A stretch of DNA of 64,000 nt from Lachnospiraceae bacterium (lineage in GTDB: Bacteria > Bacillota > Clostridia > Lachnospirales > Lachnospiraceae): positions 1 through 64,000 of the forward strand of contig JAILRP010000093.1 in assembly GCA_024698075.1 (NCBI GenBank), in the 5' to 3' direction. Shown piece after piece: positions 1 through 9,493 of the stretch. Within the stretch, counting starts at the first letter, position 1. Each line of letters starts with the position of its first letter. The translations under genes and the position numbers were made by a program. The notes under the pieces are model-generated. The model made no database searches and was not told the DNA's origin. It was given only the letters and a program-made list of their open reading frames with translations.

Positions 1-1
1 C

Positions 2-103
2 TGCCTGCCTGATGAAGTATACGGCTTAAGGCGCGAACTGGCCGAACTTAAAGGTGAAATATCCGCCCTAAAAGAGGAAATATCGGCCTTAAAGGAGCAT
101 TAG
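2..103 (+). CDS. C-terminal end of an unknown coiled-coil protein (partial)
   Basis: Only the last 33 codons are inside the window, ending at TAG 101-103. The visible tail is rich in Leu, Glu and Lys with repeats of the type ELKGEISALKEE, a heptad pattern that predicts a short coiled coil. No domain is left to identify the protein. It is followed by a 96-base gap with a predicted promoter, so it probably closes an upstream transcription unit. Confidence 0.6.
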   Translation, partial: CLPDEVYGLRRELAELKGEISALKEEISALKEH

Positions 104-132
104 CCGAAGTGGCTTTACGGCATCAGTAAGTG

Positions 133-162
133 TTTACGAAAAACAGTGGTATATGATATACT
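133..162 (+). promoter_or_regulatory. Predicted sigma-A promoter of the amino-sugar operon
   Basis: TTTACG at 133-138 and TATACT at 157-162 are separated by 18 bases, and a TGA just before the -10 box gives an extended -10 element. The start of transcription would be near 169, about 30 bases ahead of the GTG start at 200. The -35 box matches consensus at only four of six positions. Confidence 0.45.
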
Positions 163-199
163 AACTGATAGTTTTGTGCGGCCAAATAAGGAGAAAAAA

Positions 200-1192
200 G
201 TGGCAGATATCAATACATTGAAGATAGGCGTTATAGGGACGGGGCACATGGGCAGGAACCATGTCAGGAACCTGTCCGAGGAAAAGCGGTTTGACCTAAT
301 AGGGATATATGATTCAGATAACGAGCAGGCAAAGGATGTCAGCGCTAAATACAATGTGCGTGCATTTGACGATCTTGATGAGCTGCTCGATGCCGTCGAG
401 GCGGTCGTCATCGCAGTTCCCTCATCACTTCACAAGGAGATCGCGCTGAAAGCGGCAGAACATGGCGTTCATGCCCTCGTGGAGAAGCCTCTTGCCACGA
501 ACAGCGACGACGCGAAAGTCATAGCCGATGCGTTCACGTCAAAGAAGCTTAAGCTTGCGGTCGGGCATATCGAACGGTTCAATCCGGTCTTCCGGGAACT
601 TCGAAAACTGACGAGGCCTGACAGCGTGGTATATATAGAAGCCTGCAGATACAGTCCCTTCAGCGGCAGCGGGCGTATTAAGGATACTTCGGTAGTTGAG
701 GATCTTATGATCCATGATGTGGATCTTGTATGTGCCCTTATGGGCGGCAGGGAGCTTACTTCCATACACGGAAGGGGCGAGGCGGTAACGTCGGGACATA
801 CGGATTTTGCAACGTGCCTTATGGATTTCGGAGGCAGGACCCATGCCATAGTAAACGCGAGCCGCATTTCACAGAACAAGGAGAGAAGCATCACGGTCCA
901 TGCCGAAGACAGCTGCATACATGCGGACCTTCTGGCCAAGACGCTAGAGATATACAAGAGCACAAACCTTACCGTTGACCTTACGAAGGACAATTCCTAC
1001 AGGCAGGACGGTATCGTTCAGAAGATATACATACCCATAGAGGAGCCGCTCCGTGCGGAGCTCATCTCATTCTATGAATCGGTTGAGCACGGAGCCCCGA
1101 TTGAAGCCGACGGTGAAGTCGGGATAAGGGCGATCAGGATATGTGAGGAAGTGGCAAAGAGGGCTGAACGGAGCCTTTTGGGAGGAAAATAA
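200..1192 (+). CDS. Gfo/Idh/MocA oxidoreductase, UDP-GlcNAc 3-dehydrogenase type
   Basis: A 330-residue NAD-dependent sugar dehydrogenase that probably oxidises C3 of a UDP-N-acetylhexosamine to a 3-keto sugar. Seen: Rossmann motif GTGHMG at residues 13-18, EKP at 95-97, GHIERFNP at 122-129 and the C-terminal domain motif DLMIHDVDL near 168-176. The EKP lysine and MIHDVD histidine are the usual catalytic pair. GTG 200 is chosen because AAGGAG lies six bases upstream; an in-frame ATG at 146 sits ahead of the predicted transcript start. The next two genes are the aminotransferase and acetyltransferase expected to follow this step, as in WlbA/WlbC/WlbB systems. Whether the substrate is UDP-GlcNAc or its uronate cannot be read from sequence. 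Confidence 0.85.
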   Translation: MADINTLKIGVIGTGHMGRNHVRNLSEEKRFDLIGIYDSDNEQAKDVSAKYNVRAFDDLDELLDAVEAVVIAVPSSLHKEIALKAAEHGVHALVEKPLATNSDDAKVIADAFTSKKLKLAVGHIERFNPVFRELRKLTRPDSVVYIEACRYSPFSGSGRIKDTSVVEDLMIHDVDLVCALMGGRELTSIHGRGEAVTSGHTDFATCLMDFGGRTHAIVNASRISQNKERSITVHAEDSCIHADLLAKTLEIYKSTNLTVDLTKDNSYRQDGIVQKIYIPIEEPLRAELISFYESVEHGAPIEADGEVGIRAIRICEEVAKRAERSLLGGK

Positions 1193-1193
1193 A

Positions 1194-2390
1194 TTGAAAG
1201 TACCTTTTCTTGACCTTTCGACGCAGTACAGTGCGATAGCAAAGGATATCGAACCGGCGGTAGCCGACATCATGAGCAGATGCTGCTTTATAGGAGGCAG
1301 CTACGTCAGCGATTTTGAGCGTAAGATGGAAGATTACCTTTCTGTAAAGCATGTCAGTGGATGCGCAAACGGAACGGACGCGCTCGCACTTGCGCTTAAA
1401 GCATGCGGAATACTTCCGGGAGATGAAGTCATAACGACTCCGTTTTCTTTTTTCGCGACTGCGGAGTCTATAGCTTCGGTCGGTGCTATACCGGTGTTCG
1501 TTGACATCCGCGAGGAAGATTACAATATCGACCCCGATAAGATCGAAGCGGCGATCACGAATAAGACCAAAGCGATCCTTCCGGTCCATATATTCGGCGC
1601 ACCGTGTGATATGGACAGGATAATGAAGATCGCACGGGACCATGGCCTTAAGGTCATAGAAGATGACGCGCAGGCGATAGGAAGCGAATACAAGGGAAGA
1701 AAAGCGGGCACGCTCGGCGATGCCGGCTGTTTTTCGTTCTATCCGACCAAAAACTTAGGCGGTGCCGGTGACGGAGGAATGGTAACGACGGGAAGCGATG
1801 ACCTGTATACCGCGGTAACGGCTTTTAAGGAGCATGGAAGCGGTGAGGCCGGCGCGAAAGCGTATGAGATTGCTTACGGAATAAAGGCTCCGGTCGGGAC
1901 CGGTGAGAAGAAGACGGAGCTTTACAACCCGTACAAATACTACAATTACCTTATAGGTTACAATTCGCGTCTCGATGCGATACAGGCAGCGGTACTGTCT
2001 GTAAAACTTTCGCACCTCGATGAATACAATGCTAACCGTGCAAAGATCGCAAAGGCATATTTTGATGGCCTTACGGACAAAGTCATAAGACCTTCCTACT
2101 CGGAAGACATCAAGCCCTGCTGGCACCAGTTCGTTATCCGCTCTGAGCATAAGAGTGAGCTCTGCTCATTCCTTACGGAAAACGGCGTCGGAAACGGATC
2201 CTTCTATCCGGTTCCCCTGCATCAGCAGAAGGCGTTCAACAAAGACAACAGCAGGATATGCGGCCCGTCTCTTCCCGTGGCTGAGATGATATGCCGCCAG
2301 ACGGTCTGCCTTCCGATCTTCCCGGAAATGACCGCCGAACAGATAGACTGTGTCATAGATACCGTAAACAGGTTTTACGAGGGAAAATGA
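1194..2390 (+). CDS. DegT/DnrJ/EryC1 aminotransferase (3-keto-sugar aminotransferase)
   Basis: A 398-residue PLP-dependent sugar aminotransferase expected to convert the 3-keto sugar made by the preceding gene to a 3-amino sugar. Seen: PLP-binding EDDAQ near 156-160 and the Schiff-base lysine K186 in FYPTKNLGGAGDGG, the form usual in WlbC/QdtB-like 3-aminotransferases. The start is TTG 1194, one base after the upstream stop, with GGAGG at 1181-1185; an ATG at 1143 would lie well inside the upstream gene. Tight spacing implies co-translation with its neighbours. Confidence 0.88.
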   Translation: MKVPFLDLSTQYSAIAKDIEPAVADIMSRCCFIGGSYVSDFERKMEDYLSVKHVSGCANGTDALALALKACGILPGDEVITTPFSFFATAESIASVGAIPVFVDIREEDYNIDPDKIEAAITNKTKAILPVHIFGAPCDMDRIMKIARDHGLKVIEDDAQAIGSEYKGRKAGTLGDAGCFSFYPTKNLGGAGDGGMVTTGSDDLYTAVTAFKEHGSGEAGAKAYEIAYGIKAPVGTGEKKTELYNPYKYYNYLIGYNSRLDAIQAAVLSVKLSHLDEYNANRAKIAKAYFDGLTDKVIRPSYSEDIKPCWHQFVIRSEHKSELCSFLTENGVGNGSFYPVPLHQQKAFNKDNSRICGPSLPVAEMICRQTVCLPIFPEMTAEQIDCVIDTVNRFYEGK

Positions 2391-2923
2391 TGGGAGATGT
2401 ATTCATCCATCCGACCGCCGAGGTCGACAAGTCGGCCAGGATAGGGGACGGGACCAAAATATGGAATCAGGCCCAGGTAAGGAATGATGCCGTCATAGGC
2501 GAAGGCTGCATAATCAGCAAGAACGTATATATTGACGAGCATACGGTCATCGGAAACCGGGTCAAGATCCAGAACAATGTAAACGTGTATCATGGAGTCA
2601 CGATAGAAGACGATGTGTTCCTCGGGCCGTCCATGACTTTCACGAACGATATGTATCCGAGGGCATTTGCCGCGGACTGGAAGATCACCCCTACGCTTGT
2701 AAAGCGGGGCGCATCGGTCGGGGCTAACGCAACGATAAGGTGCGGCATCACCATCGGCGAGTATGCGATGATAGGCTCGGGAAGCGTAGTCACAAAAGAT
2801 GTGGCCGACCACGAACTTGTAGTCGGCAATCCGGCGCAACATCTGGGCTATGTATGCACATGCGGACAGAAGCTTGATGACGAAGGTGTGTGCGGCATGT
2901 GCGGCAGCCGGTTCAATTTTTGA
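2390..2923 (+). CDS. Left-handed beta-helix sugar N-acetyltransferase (WlbB/WxcM-N type)
   Basis: A 177-residue hexapeptide-repeat protein that likely acetylates the 3-amino group made by the two preceding enzymes. Seen: repeated I/V-G hexads from about residue 10 to 140 and the block DVFLGPSMTFTND, which is typical of the WlbB/WxcM-N family. It overlaps the upstream stop by one base; GAGGG at 2379-2383 fits the second of two adjacent ATGs. An odd point is the C-terminal tail, which carries CTCG and CGMCG, a four-cysteine zinc-ribbon-like end. Such tails occur in some members of this family. Confidence 0.85.
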   Translation: MGDVFIHPTAEVDKSARIGDGTKIWNQAQVRNDAVIGEGCIISKNVYIDEHTVIGNRVKIQNNVNVYHGVTIEDDVFLGPSMTFTNDMYPRAFAADWKITPTLVKRGASVGANATIRCGITIGEYAMIGSGSVVTKDVADHELVVGNPAQHLGYVCTCGQKLDDEGVCGMCGSRFNF

Positions 2924-2931
2924 ATGGACAT

Positions 2932-4164
2932 ATGAAAAAGTATCCGGTCACAAAACCATATTTTACAGATGAAGAGATAAAGCTCATCTCGGGATCGCTC
3001 GATTCGGGATGGGTTGCGCAGGGACCGCAGGTCGCCGCTTTCGAGAGGAAGATCGCAGAGCATGAAGGTGTTGCGGAAGGAGTGGCCACCACGTCCTGCA
3101 CCACTGCACTGCATCTGGCGATGGTCGCGCAGGGGCTTGGCGAGGGAATGGATGCCATTGCACCTGCGTTTACGTTTGTTGCGACGGAAAATGCCATCGT
3201 CATGACGGGAGCAGTTCCCGTCCTTTGTGATGTTTGCAGGGAAACGTTCAACATCGATGCCGATAAGCTTCGGACCATCGTCGAGACGGAATATGAAGCA
3301 AGGGGCGGAAAACTCATAAACAGGAAGACCGGAAATGGCCTCTGGGGATTTGTGCCGGTTCATGAATTCGGACTGTGCTGCGACATCCATAAGGTCAATG
3401 CACTTGCAAAAGAGTACGATCTTACGGTCATCGAGGATGCCGCCTGTGCGCTCGGCTCCATGGCAGCAGGCAGGCATCAGGGCGCGTTCGGGAACACTTC
3501 ATACGTGAGCTTCCATCCGAGAAAATCAATAACGACAGGTGAGGGCGGCATGATCCTGACGGATGATGCGGCACTTGCAAAAAAGATGAGGGAGCTTAGG
3601 ACACACGGCTCCACCGTGTCCGCCGATGCGCGCGATAAGGGAGGGGGCTTTCTGCTCCCCGAGTTTCCCGTGGCGGGCTATAACTACAGGATGACGGATA
3701 TCCAGGGTGCCATGGGACTTGCACAGTCAGAAAAGCTTGACTATATAATCGGAGAGAAGAGGAAGGCCGTCTCTGTATATAACAGAATGATCGCGGACAG
3801 GATCCCCGAGTTCATAACTCCCGTAGAACCGGAAGGGTATTTCCACACATATCAGTCATATGTGTGCATGCTCGATAAGGAAAAGCTCGGCGTAGGAAGC
3901 ATTAAAGAGGGCGGAGAATTCCGCAACAGGCTTCTTTCAAAGCTTGAGGAGGCCGGCATTGCAACAAGGCAGGGAACGCATGCCGTCCACACGCTCGGAT
4001 ACTACAGGGACAGGTTCGGATACAGGCCGGAAGATTTTCCGAATGCTTATGAGTGTGACCGTCTGTCGGTTGCCCTGCCGCTCTATGTGGGGCTTTCGGA
4101 GGATGATATCGATATCATCACCGGCAGCATACGGAAAGTGCTCGATGAACTGCGCAGGATATGA
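2932..4164 (+). CDS. DegT/DnrJ/EryC1 sugar aminotransferase
   Basis: A second PLP-dependent aminotransferase, 410 residues. Seen: substrate-loop start TKPYFTDEE, IEDAACALGS near 168-176, and lysine K198 in SFHPRKSITTGEGG. The SFHPRK form resembles 4-keto-sugar aminotransferases of the PglE/PerA/ArnB group more than the preceding 3-aminotransferase. No clear 4,6-dehydratase lies beside it, so its keto substrate probably comes from an enzyme elsewhere in the array. The ribosome binding site before ATG 2932 is weak; the overlapping upstream end suggests reinitiation. The next genes include an N-formyltransferase that could act on its amino product. Confidence 0.85.
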   Translation: MKKYPVTKPYFTDEEIKLISGSLDSGWVAQGPQVAAFERKIAEHEGVAEGVATTSCTTALHLAMVAQGLGEGMDAIAPAFTFVATENAIVMTGAVPVLCDVCRETFNIDADKLRTIVETEYEARGGKLINRKTGNGLWGFVPVHEFGLCCDIHKVNALAKEYDLTVIEDAACALGSMAAGRHQGAFGNTSYVSFHPRKSITTGEGGMILTDDAALAKKMRELRTHGSTVSADARDKGGGFLLPEFPVAGYNYRMTDIQGAMGLAQSEKLDYIIGEKRKAVSVYNRMIADRIPEFITPVEPEGYFHTYQSYVCMLDKEKLGVGSIKEGGEFRNRLLSKLEEAGIATRQGTHAVHTLGYYRDRFGYRPEDFPNAYECDRLSVALPLYVGLSEDDIDIITGSIRKVLDELRRI

Positions 4165-4207
4165 GCTGACGATATGGCGCGATCTGCCCGACGGAGGAAA
4201 AAGATAA

Positions 4208-5143
4208 ATGGAAAAACTTGATTTTCCCAACAGGATAACGATAGAACTTACCAACCAGTGCAATGTTTCATGCACGTTCTGCCCGAGGCAGTGCGTTCCG
4301 ATGAACATCGGATTCATGGATAAAGATCTGTTCATAAAGATCGCCGATGAAGCTTCACAGCACCTGCCGGTCAAAATGGTGGTATTTTTCAGGGGCGAAT
4401 CGCTCCTGCATCCCGATTTCATGGAACTAATGAGATATGCAAAGAGCAAAGGGCTCGGCCCCCTGCAGTTTGCAACGAATGCGTATGCGATGACACATGA
4501 GGTCGCAGATGAGCTCGTTGAATCGGGAGTTGATTTTATCTCATTCAGCCTTGATACGCTAGACCCCGTGCTTTACAGGCAGTCAAGGCTTATGGGCGAT
4601 CTTGAGGTCAGCATGGAGCATGTGCGGTACTTAAGCGAAAAGTGCCGGGAAAGGCTAAGACGCGGCGAGAGTGCCCCGACGCTTCAGGTATCTACCATCG
4701 AGGTCGAGGATTATGTCCCGGGTCAGGGCGAGTTTGTCGAATACTGGAAGAAATACGTTGATGACGTAAGAGTATATTACGAGCATGATGACAAGGGATG
4801 TTTCCGCAATCCCGAGGTCCAGAAGATGATGATGGAGGCGGTTCCCGAAAGGAAGCCGTGCAGGAAGGTGTTCACCGACTTTCTCATCTACTGGAACGGC
4901 GATCTTGCCCTGTGCAACTACGACTGGCGCGGAGGCATAAAGAGCGTTAACGTTCGCGACATGTCCGTAAAGGAATGCTGGGATTCCGATGAATACGAGA
5001 AGATCAGGCAGATGCACCAAAGCGGGAAGTTTGGCGACATAATGTGCGGAGACTGCGGACACTGGCGGATCGACTATATGGATTCGGGCTTCCTAGGCAA
5101 GATGTATGAAGGGGACTTAAAATCGGAGAGAAAACCGGACTGA
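4208..5143 (+). CDS. Radical SAM/SPASM enzyme
   Basis: A 311-residue radical SAM protein. Seen: the CxxxCxxC cluster motif as C18, C22 and C25, the FFRGESLLHPDF segment usual in this family, and a C-terminal auxiliary cysteine region ending in CGDCGHW, which indicates a SPASM-type second iron-sulfur cluster. The reaction is not known from sequence. Enzymes of this group sit in many polysaccharide loci. Start ATG 4208 has GGAGG ten bases upstream. It is a distant paralogue of the radical SAM gene at 30476. Confidence 0.85.
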   Translation: MEKLDFPNRITIELTNQCNVSCTFCPRQCVPMNIGFMDKDLFIKIADEASQHLPVKMVVFFRGESLLHPDFMELMRYAKSKGLGPLQFATNAYAMTHEVADELVESGVDFISFSLDTLDPVLYRQSRLMGDLEVSMEHVRYLSEKCRERLRRGESAPTLQVSTIEVEDYVPGQGEFVEYWKKYVDDVRVYYEHDDKGCFRNPEVQKMMMEAVPERKPCRKVFTDFLIYWNGDLALCNYDWRGGIKSVNVRDMSVKECWDSDEYEKIRQMHQSGKFGDIMCGDCGHWRIDYMDSGFLGKMYEGDLKSERKPD

Positions 5144-5144
5144 T

Positions 5145-6062
5145 ATGTACAGAAGGGTATTATTCATAGGCAGCAAGGCATTAGGGTTGGCGGTATTAAA
5201 GCTCATGCATGAGCTTTCGCCCGAGACGCTCATCGGCTGCGTGACAATAGATGATTCGGATGACGGACGCTCGGAGCTTGAGGCGATAAAAGGGTTCTGT
5301 GAGGATAATTCAGTCCCTTATGAGGTGCTCTCGGGAAGGTGCGACATTACCGGCCCGATAGACAGGTTCATGCCGGATCTTTGCTTTGTGGTCGGATGGT
5401 ATCATATCATTCCCGAAAACCTTCTTGGAAAGGTCAGCGGAGGGTTCATAGGGATACACGATTCGCTGCTTCCTTCCCACAGGGGCTTTGCACCGGTGGT
5501 ATGGGCCATGATCGCGGGCGAGAAGGAAACCGGGTTTTCGGTCTTTTCGTTTGACAGGGGAATGGACACCGGAAAGATCTGGTATCAGGAAAAAGTCGGG
5601 ATATCAGAGAATGACTATGTTTCAGATGTTCTTGCAAAGCTTGAGGCAAAGACGGAGGGCTTCTTCAGAAACCACTACAGGGAACTTACAGCTGGGGAAT
5701 TAAGGCCCAAAGAGCAGGAGAGTGAGGGCGTATCCTACGGGGCGATGAGGACACCCGATGACGGACTGATCGACTGGCGTGAAGATGCCCGGACCATCCG
5801 GAATTTCATAAGGGCGCAGTCTCAACCTTATCCCGGAGCTTTTACGTTCTACCGGGGTGAAAAGCTCACGATACTGCGGGCGGATGTTTTTCCTTACCCG
5901 ATACAGGGGTCTCCGGGGCAGATAGGAATGATCGATCCGGATGACGGATCTGTTGTTGTTGTGTGCGGAAAGAACACCGGGATCAGGATCCCCGGCTTTT
6001 CGTCGGATGACGGCAAAGAGAAGACGGTAAAGATCAGATCCTTAAAGGACAGGCTCGGTTAA
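5145..6062 (+). CDS. Sugar N-formyltransferase-like protein
   Basis: A 305-residue member of the formyltransferase (Fmt N-terminal) fold, which transfers a formyl group from 10-formyl-tetrahydrofolate to an amino sugar. Seen: IHDSLLPSHRGFAP at 104-117 and the later FDRGMDTG segment, which supply the usual catalytic His and Asp, and a C-terminal domain beginning near DDGLIDW. The residue two before the catalytic His is Gly (FIGIH), where Fmt and ArnA have Asn. This could change activity or be typical of the subfamily. The gene starts one base after the radical SAM gene. A cytoplasmic role on a nucleotide-linked 4-amino sugar is inferred. Confidence 0.78.
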   Translation: MYRRVLFIGSKALGLAVLKLMHELSPETLIGCVTIDDSDDGRSELEAIKGFCEDNSVPYEVLSGRCDITGPIDRFMPDLCFVVGWYHIIPENLLGKVSGGFIGIHDSLLPSHRGFAPVVWAMIAGEKETGFSVFSFDRGMDTGKIWYQEKVGISENDYVSDVLAKLEAKTEGFFRNHYRELTAGELRPKEQESEGVSYGAMRTPDDGLIDWREDARTIRNFIRAQSQPYPGAFTFYRGEKLTILRADVFPYPIQGSPGQIGMIDPDDGSVVVVCGKNTGIRIPGFSSDDGKEKTVKIRSLKDRLG

Positions 6063-6067
6063 AAGCA

Positions 6068-6805
6068 ATGGAAGAATTCACTTTTGATTTTTACGCGAAG
6101 ATCATAAAAAGCCTTAAGGATAACGGGTATGTCATAGCCGATTACAGCGATTACAGGGATCATCCCCGTACTGCGATACTGCGGCATGACATAGATTTCG
6201 ATATTAATAGGTCAGTCGTCATGGCAGAACATGAAGCCGCCCTCGGCGTTTTTGCAACATATTATGTACTGCTTAGGACCGATCTTTACAGTGCCTTTTC
6301 GGCATCTTCGGTCGCGGGCCTTAAGAGGATCATGGAGCTTGGCGGCAGGATAGGGCTTCATTTTGATGAAACGTGCTATCCGCAGGCAATGGGATGCGGA
6401 GAGAAAGTCAAGGAGCTGATACTTGCCGAGAAGGATATACTTGAAAACATCATCGGCACTCCGGTGACGACCGTTTCGATGCATCAGCCGAGCCGGCAGA
6501 TAATCGAAGCCGAGCTTGATATCCCCGGAATGATCAACAGCTACAGGGCGGAGTTCTTCAGGGATATGAAATATGTTTCCGACTCGTGCAGGAACTGGAG
6601 GGAACCCGTCATCGACATCATAAACAGCAGCGAGCATGACAGGATCCATATACTGACACACGCGCTGTGGTGGCATGATGAGGACATAAGCCTTCACGAC
6701 ACGCTCTGTTCGTACATTAACGAAGCGAACATGATAAGATATGAGGCACTGATGTCACAGGTTGAGAAGTACAGGGAGATCATGCCGGCAAGCGAGGTAC
6801 GGTAA
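6068..6805 (+). CDS. Polysaccharide deacetylase-like protein
   Basis: A 245-residue cytoplasmic protein with the NodB-like metal motif HDID at 40-43 and a second metal segment IGLHFDE near 96-101. It has no signal peptide, so it should act on a soluble or membrane-facing intracellular intermediate instead of the cell wall. Removing an acyl group from an amino sugar is the simplest role, next to a formyltransferase and a GT2 gene. Homologues are common in O-antigen and exopolysaccharide loci and are poorly characterised. Confidence 0.7.
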   Translation: MEEFTFDFYAKIIKSLKDNGYVIADYSDYRDHPRTAILRHDIDFDINRSVVMAEHEAALGVFATYYVLLRTDLYSAFSASSVAGLKRIMELGGRIGLHFDETCYPQAMGCGEKVKELILAEKDILENIIGTPVTTVSMHQPSRQIIEAELDIPGMINSYRAEFFRDMKYVSDSCRNWREPVIDIINSSEHDRIHILTHALWWHDEDISLHDTLCSYINEANMIRYEALMSQVEKYREIMPASEVR

Positions 6806-6816
6806 AGGAGCACAAT

Positions 6817-7785
6817 ATGAAAGATGGAATCACGGTGATCATCCCGTTCCTTAACGAGGAGTCCGGGATAGAGGCGTTCTGCAGGGCATTCGATGAATAT
6901 GCCGGCACGGTGTCTTTCCCGATAGAAGCGATATTCGTAAACGACGGTTCAACGGATGCGTCGCCCGCTATCGTACGCGGCTTTACGTTTCATAACATCA
7001 TAAGGAGCCGCCTTATAAACTTCAGCCGGAACTTCGGCTCCCATGCGGGATACCGCGCCGGGATAGCACATGCATCTTTTGACATATGCACATGGGTGGC
7101 GGCGGACCTTCAGGATCCGTTCGAGCTCATTGACATTTCGTATGAAAAGATAAAGAACGATGAAGCGGATGCCGTGTATGTCGGAAGGTCCAAATATGAG
7201 GTCCCGTTCTTTACCAAGCTCTTCTCGCATATGTATTCAACGCTCATGCAGAAATATGCGGTGCCAAAATATGAGCCGGGCGGATACCAGACTATCGTAT
7301 TCAACAGGAAGATCATCGACTATCTCAATGACAATATGGAAGCCAACTCTTCGATTCTTCTGCAGATAGTGAACGCAGGCTTTCGGTCAGAGGTCATACA
7401 TCTTGATTTTACCGAAAGGAAAGCGGGACGGTCAAAATGGAGCCTCAGCAAGAAGATAAAGCTTGCCATCGATTCATTCGTCGCATTCTCTTTTATGCCG
7501 ATCCGTCTCGTCAGCATCGTGGGTGTCATCATGTTCATCGCGGGTGCCCTCTACGGCGTATGGGTCATCATCAACAAGTTCATCAGCACCACGGTCGTGT
7601 CAGGCTATTCGACGATCGCCTGCCTGCTCGCACTCGGATTCGGTGTTACGAACATATCGCTCGGAGTCATCGCGGAATATCTGTGGCGCGCATATGACGC
7701 ATCAATGAAGCGTCCGGTATATATCATATCGGACATCACAGAACTTACGACAGAAGGCGGAAAATCCGGATCGGAAGGTCAATGA
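6817..7785 (+). CDS. GT2 glycosyltransferase of DPM1/GtrB type, membrane-anchored
   Basis: A 322-residue family 2 transferase that probably moves a sugar from a nucleotide donor to undecaprenyl phosphate. Seen: N-terminal ITVIIPFLNEE, the DGSTD segment near 46-50, VAADLQDP as the metal-binding region, then two C-terminal membrane helices at roughly 225-250 and 262-290. AAAGGAG precedes ATG 6817 by six bases. The next gene overlaps its stop and encodes a large membrane protein, the usual flippase- or GtrC-like partner arrangement. Confidence 0.88.
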   Translation: MKDGITVIIPFLNEESGIEAFCRAFDEYAGTVSFPIEAIFVNDGSTDASPAIVRGFTFHNIIRSRLINFSRNFGSHAGYRAGIAHASFDICTWVAADLQDPFELIDISYEKIKNDEADAVYVGRSKYEVPFFTKLFSHMYSTLMQKYAVPKYEPGGYQTIVFNRKIIDYLNDNMEANSSILLQIVNAGFRSEVIHLDFTERKAGRSKWSLSKKIKLAIDSFVAFSFMPIRLVSIVGVIMFIAGALYGVWVIINKFISTTVVSGYSTIACLLALGFGVTNISLGVIAEYLWRAYDASMKRPVYIISDITELTTEGGKSGSEGQ

Positions 7786-9482
7786 TGGATCGGATTCAAA
7801 GACTGCGTGAAAAAAACGGGGAAGCTTTAAATATTCTTCTGATCACGGCAGTATATATTGCCACCCACTGGTTCCTTCTCGCTGCGACGGGAAGATGGTG
7901 GGATGACTGGGCATACGCCGACAGGAACTGGGATTATATGATAGAAGTGTTCATGCAGTCCTCGCTTCCGCTCCATGCCGTCATCAACGCCTTCACATGG
8001 CTGTTTCCCCATGGCTTTTACAGGATACTGACTTTCGTATATTTCTATGCCGGAGCGGTCCTTCTTTATAAGATACTCAAAAAGACGGGGCTGTTCACGT
8101 CTTCGGACTGTGTGATGATCACTGTCCTTTATATCGGCATCCCGATAAACGATGCAAGGATCGCCTGGATCAATTACGCATATTCATTCGGGCTGTTCAT
8201 GTTTTTTATCGCTTTTTACGTGGCGGCGAGGTTCAAGGAGAGCACCGGATGGCGCCGTATAGCCTTTCGCATCCTTTCGCTCCTGCTCCTTCTCATATCA
8301 TTTGATACGGAATCGATCATGATGCTTACGCTCTTCGTGCTGGCGTATCTGTATCATGATGACTTTAAAGGCGGCTGGGACCACAGCGTAAGAGGCTTCA
8401 TAAAAAAGCTCGCGGGCTCTGTGGCACGCCATATCGATTTTCTTATAGCTCCCGTTGCATGGTATTTCGGTGACAAGATACTGTTCCCGGGATACGGCGT
8501 ATACGGAGGCCACAGCTATGTCAGGACAGACAGCCTTATGGGAACGGTAGTCCATGCGCCGGTAAATACCGCCATAACCCTTAAGAACATTCTCGGATCG
8601 TATTATACCGCACTTACAGCATCCCCGGCCGTGGCCGTCTTTGCGGGAGTGCTCGCGCTCGCCGTATTTGTCATATCACTGATATCCGGAAAAAAGAACA
8701 AGACGGATGAGGACAGCAGCCTGATGAAGACCATACTTCTGTTCCTTGTGGGAGCAGCTGCGTTTGTTATCGGGATATTCCCTTACCTTGTGAACAGGGA
8801 TGCGTCCATATTAAATACGTTCACCAGGGGAAGGGACACCATGCTCCTGGGTATCGGCACGGCATTCATGCTGTATTACTTTTTGCGGATGCTGCTTCGG
8901 AGGGAATTCGTAAAGCCTGCGGTGGCGGTGCTCGCGGTCCTTGCATCGGTGCATTTTCTTACGACTTACCTTGAATGGCAGGAGAGTGCATACCAGCAGT
9001 ACCAGCTTCAGCATGAGATGGCCGAGAACAGGAACCTTAAAGACAATGACACGTTCCTCATCATGTACAGCGGGGCACTTATCAATTCGAATTACTGCCA
9101 GACGATAGGAAATTCATGGGAGGTCTTAGGGCCGAGGAAGCTCTTTTATATGCCCGGCGTTTCGGGGATACGGTATATGATGAACGATTCCGAACAGAAG
9201 GAGCGCATCCTTAATGAATGGAAGATGACGGATTACCGGAGCGGCGACGGGGTCATCGACGGCATAGTGTTCGTTGATTATGCGGATATAGGCTTTTATG
9301 ATATGATAGTGCAGAAATGGGTGGAACTGACTGACAGGGAAGCGTTTGATGCATGGATAGACAGCCTCCGGGATATTAGATATGTTCCGATCACGCCTTC
9401 CGAGTCCGATAAGCTTTATGAACTTACATCGGAAGGAACCCTTACCGATGAGATGATATACGACATGTATTACAGGAAATAA
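7785..9482 (+). CDS. Large multi-pass membrane protein, predicted polyprenyl-sugar glycosyltransferase
   Basis: A 565-residue protein with about ten hydrophobic segments in the first 400 residues, followed by a soluble extracytoplasmic C-terminal domain of about 160 residues. The acidic WWDDWAYAD stretch after the first helix fits the first-loop Asp of GT-C transferases. The gene directly overlaps a DPM1-like gene, so it likely uses the polyprenyl-phosphate sugar made there to modify a surface glycan outside the membrane. ATG 7785 is preferred over ATG 7782 because GGAAGG is then six bases away. The specific family is not recognised. Confidence 0.65.
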   Translation: MDRIQRLREKNGEALNILLITAVYIATHWFLLAATGRWWDDWAYADRNWDYMIEVFMQSSLPLHAVINAFTWLFPHGFYRILTFVYFYAGAVLLYKILKKTGLFTSSDCVMITVLYIGIPINDARIAWINYAYSFGLFMFFIAFYVAARFKESTGWRRIAFRILSLLLLLISFDTESIMMLTLFVLAYLYHDDFKGGWDHSVRGFIKKLAGSVARHIDFLIAPVAWYFGDKILFPGYGVYGGHSYVRTDSLMGTVVHAPVNTAITLKNILGSYYTALTASPAVAVFAGVLALAVFVISLISGKKNKTDEDSSLMKTILLFLVGAAAFVIGIFPYLVNRDASILNTFTRGRDTMLLGIGTAFMLYYFLRMLLRREFVKPAVAVLAVLASVHFLTTYLEWQESAYQQYQLQHEMAENRNLKDNDTFLIMYSGALINSNYCQTIGNSWEVLGPRKLFYMPGVSGIRYMMNDSEQKERILNEWKMTDYRSGDGVIDGIVFVDYADIGFYDMIVQKWVELTDREAFDAWIDSLRDIRYVPITPSESDKLYELTSEGTLTDEMIYDMYYRK

Positions 9483-9493
9483 GGATACGGGAG

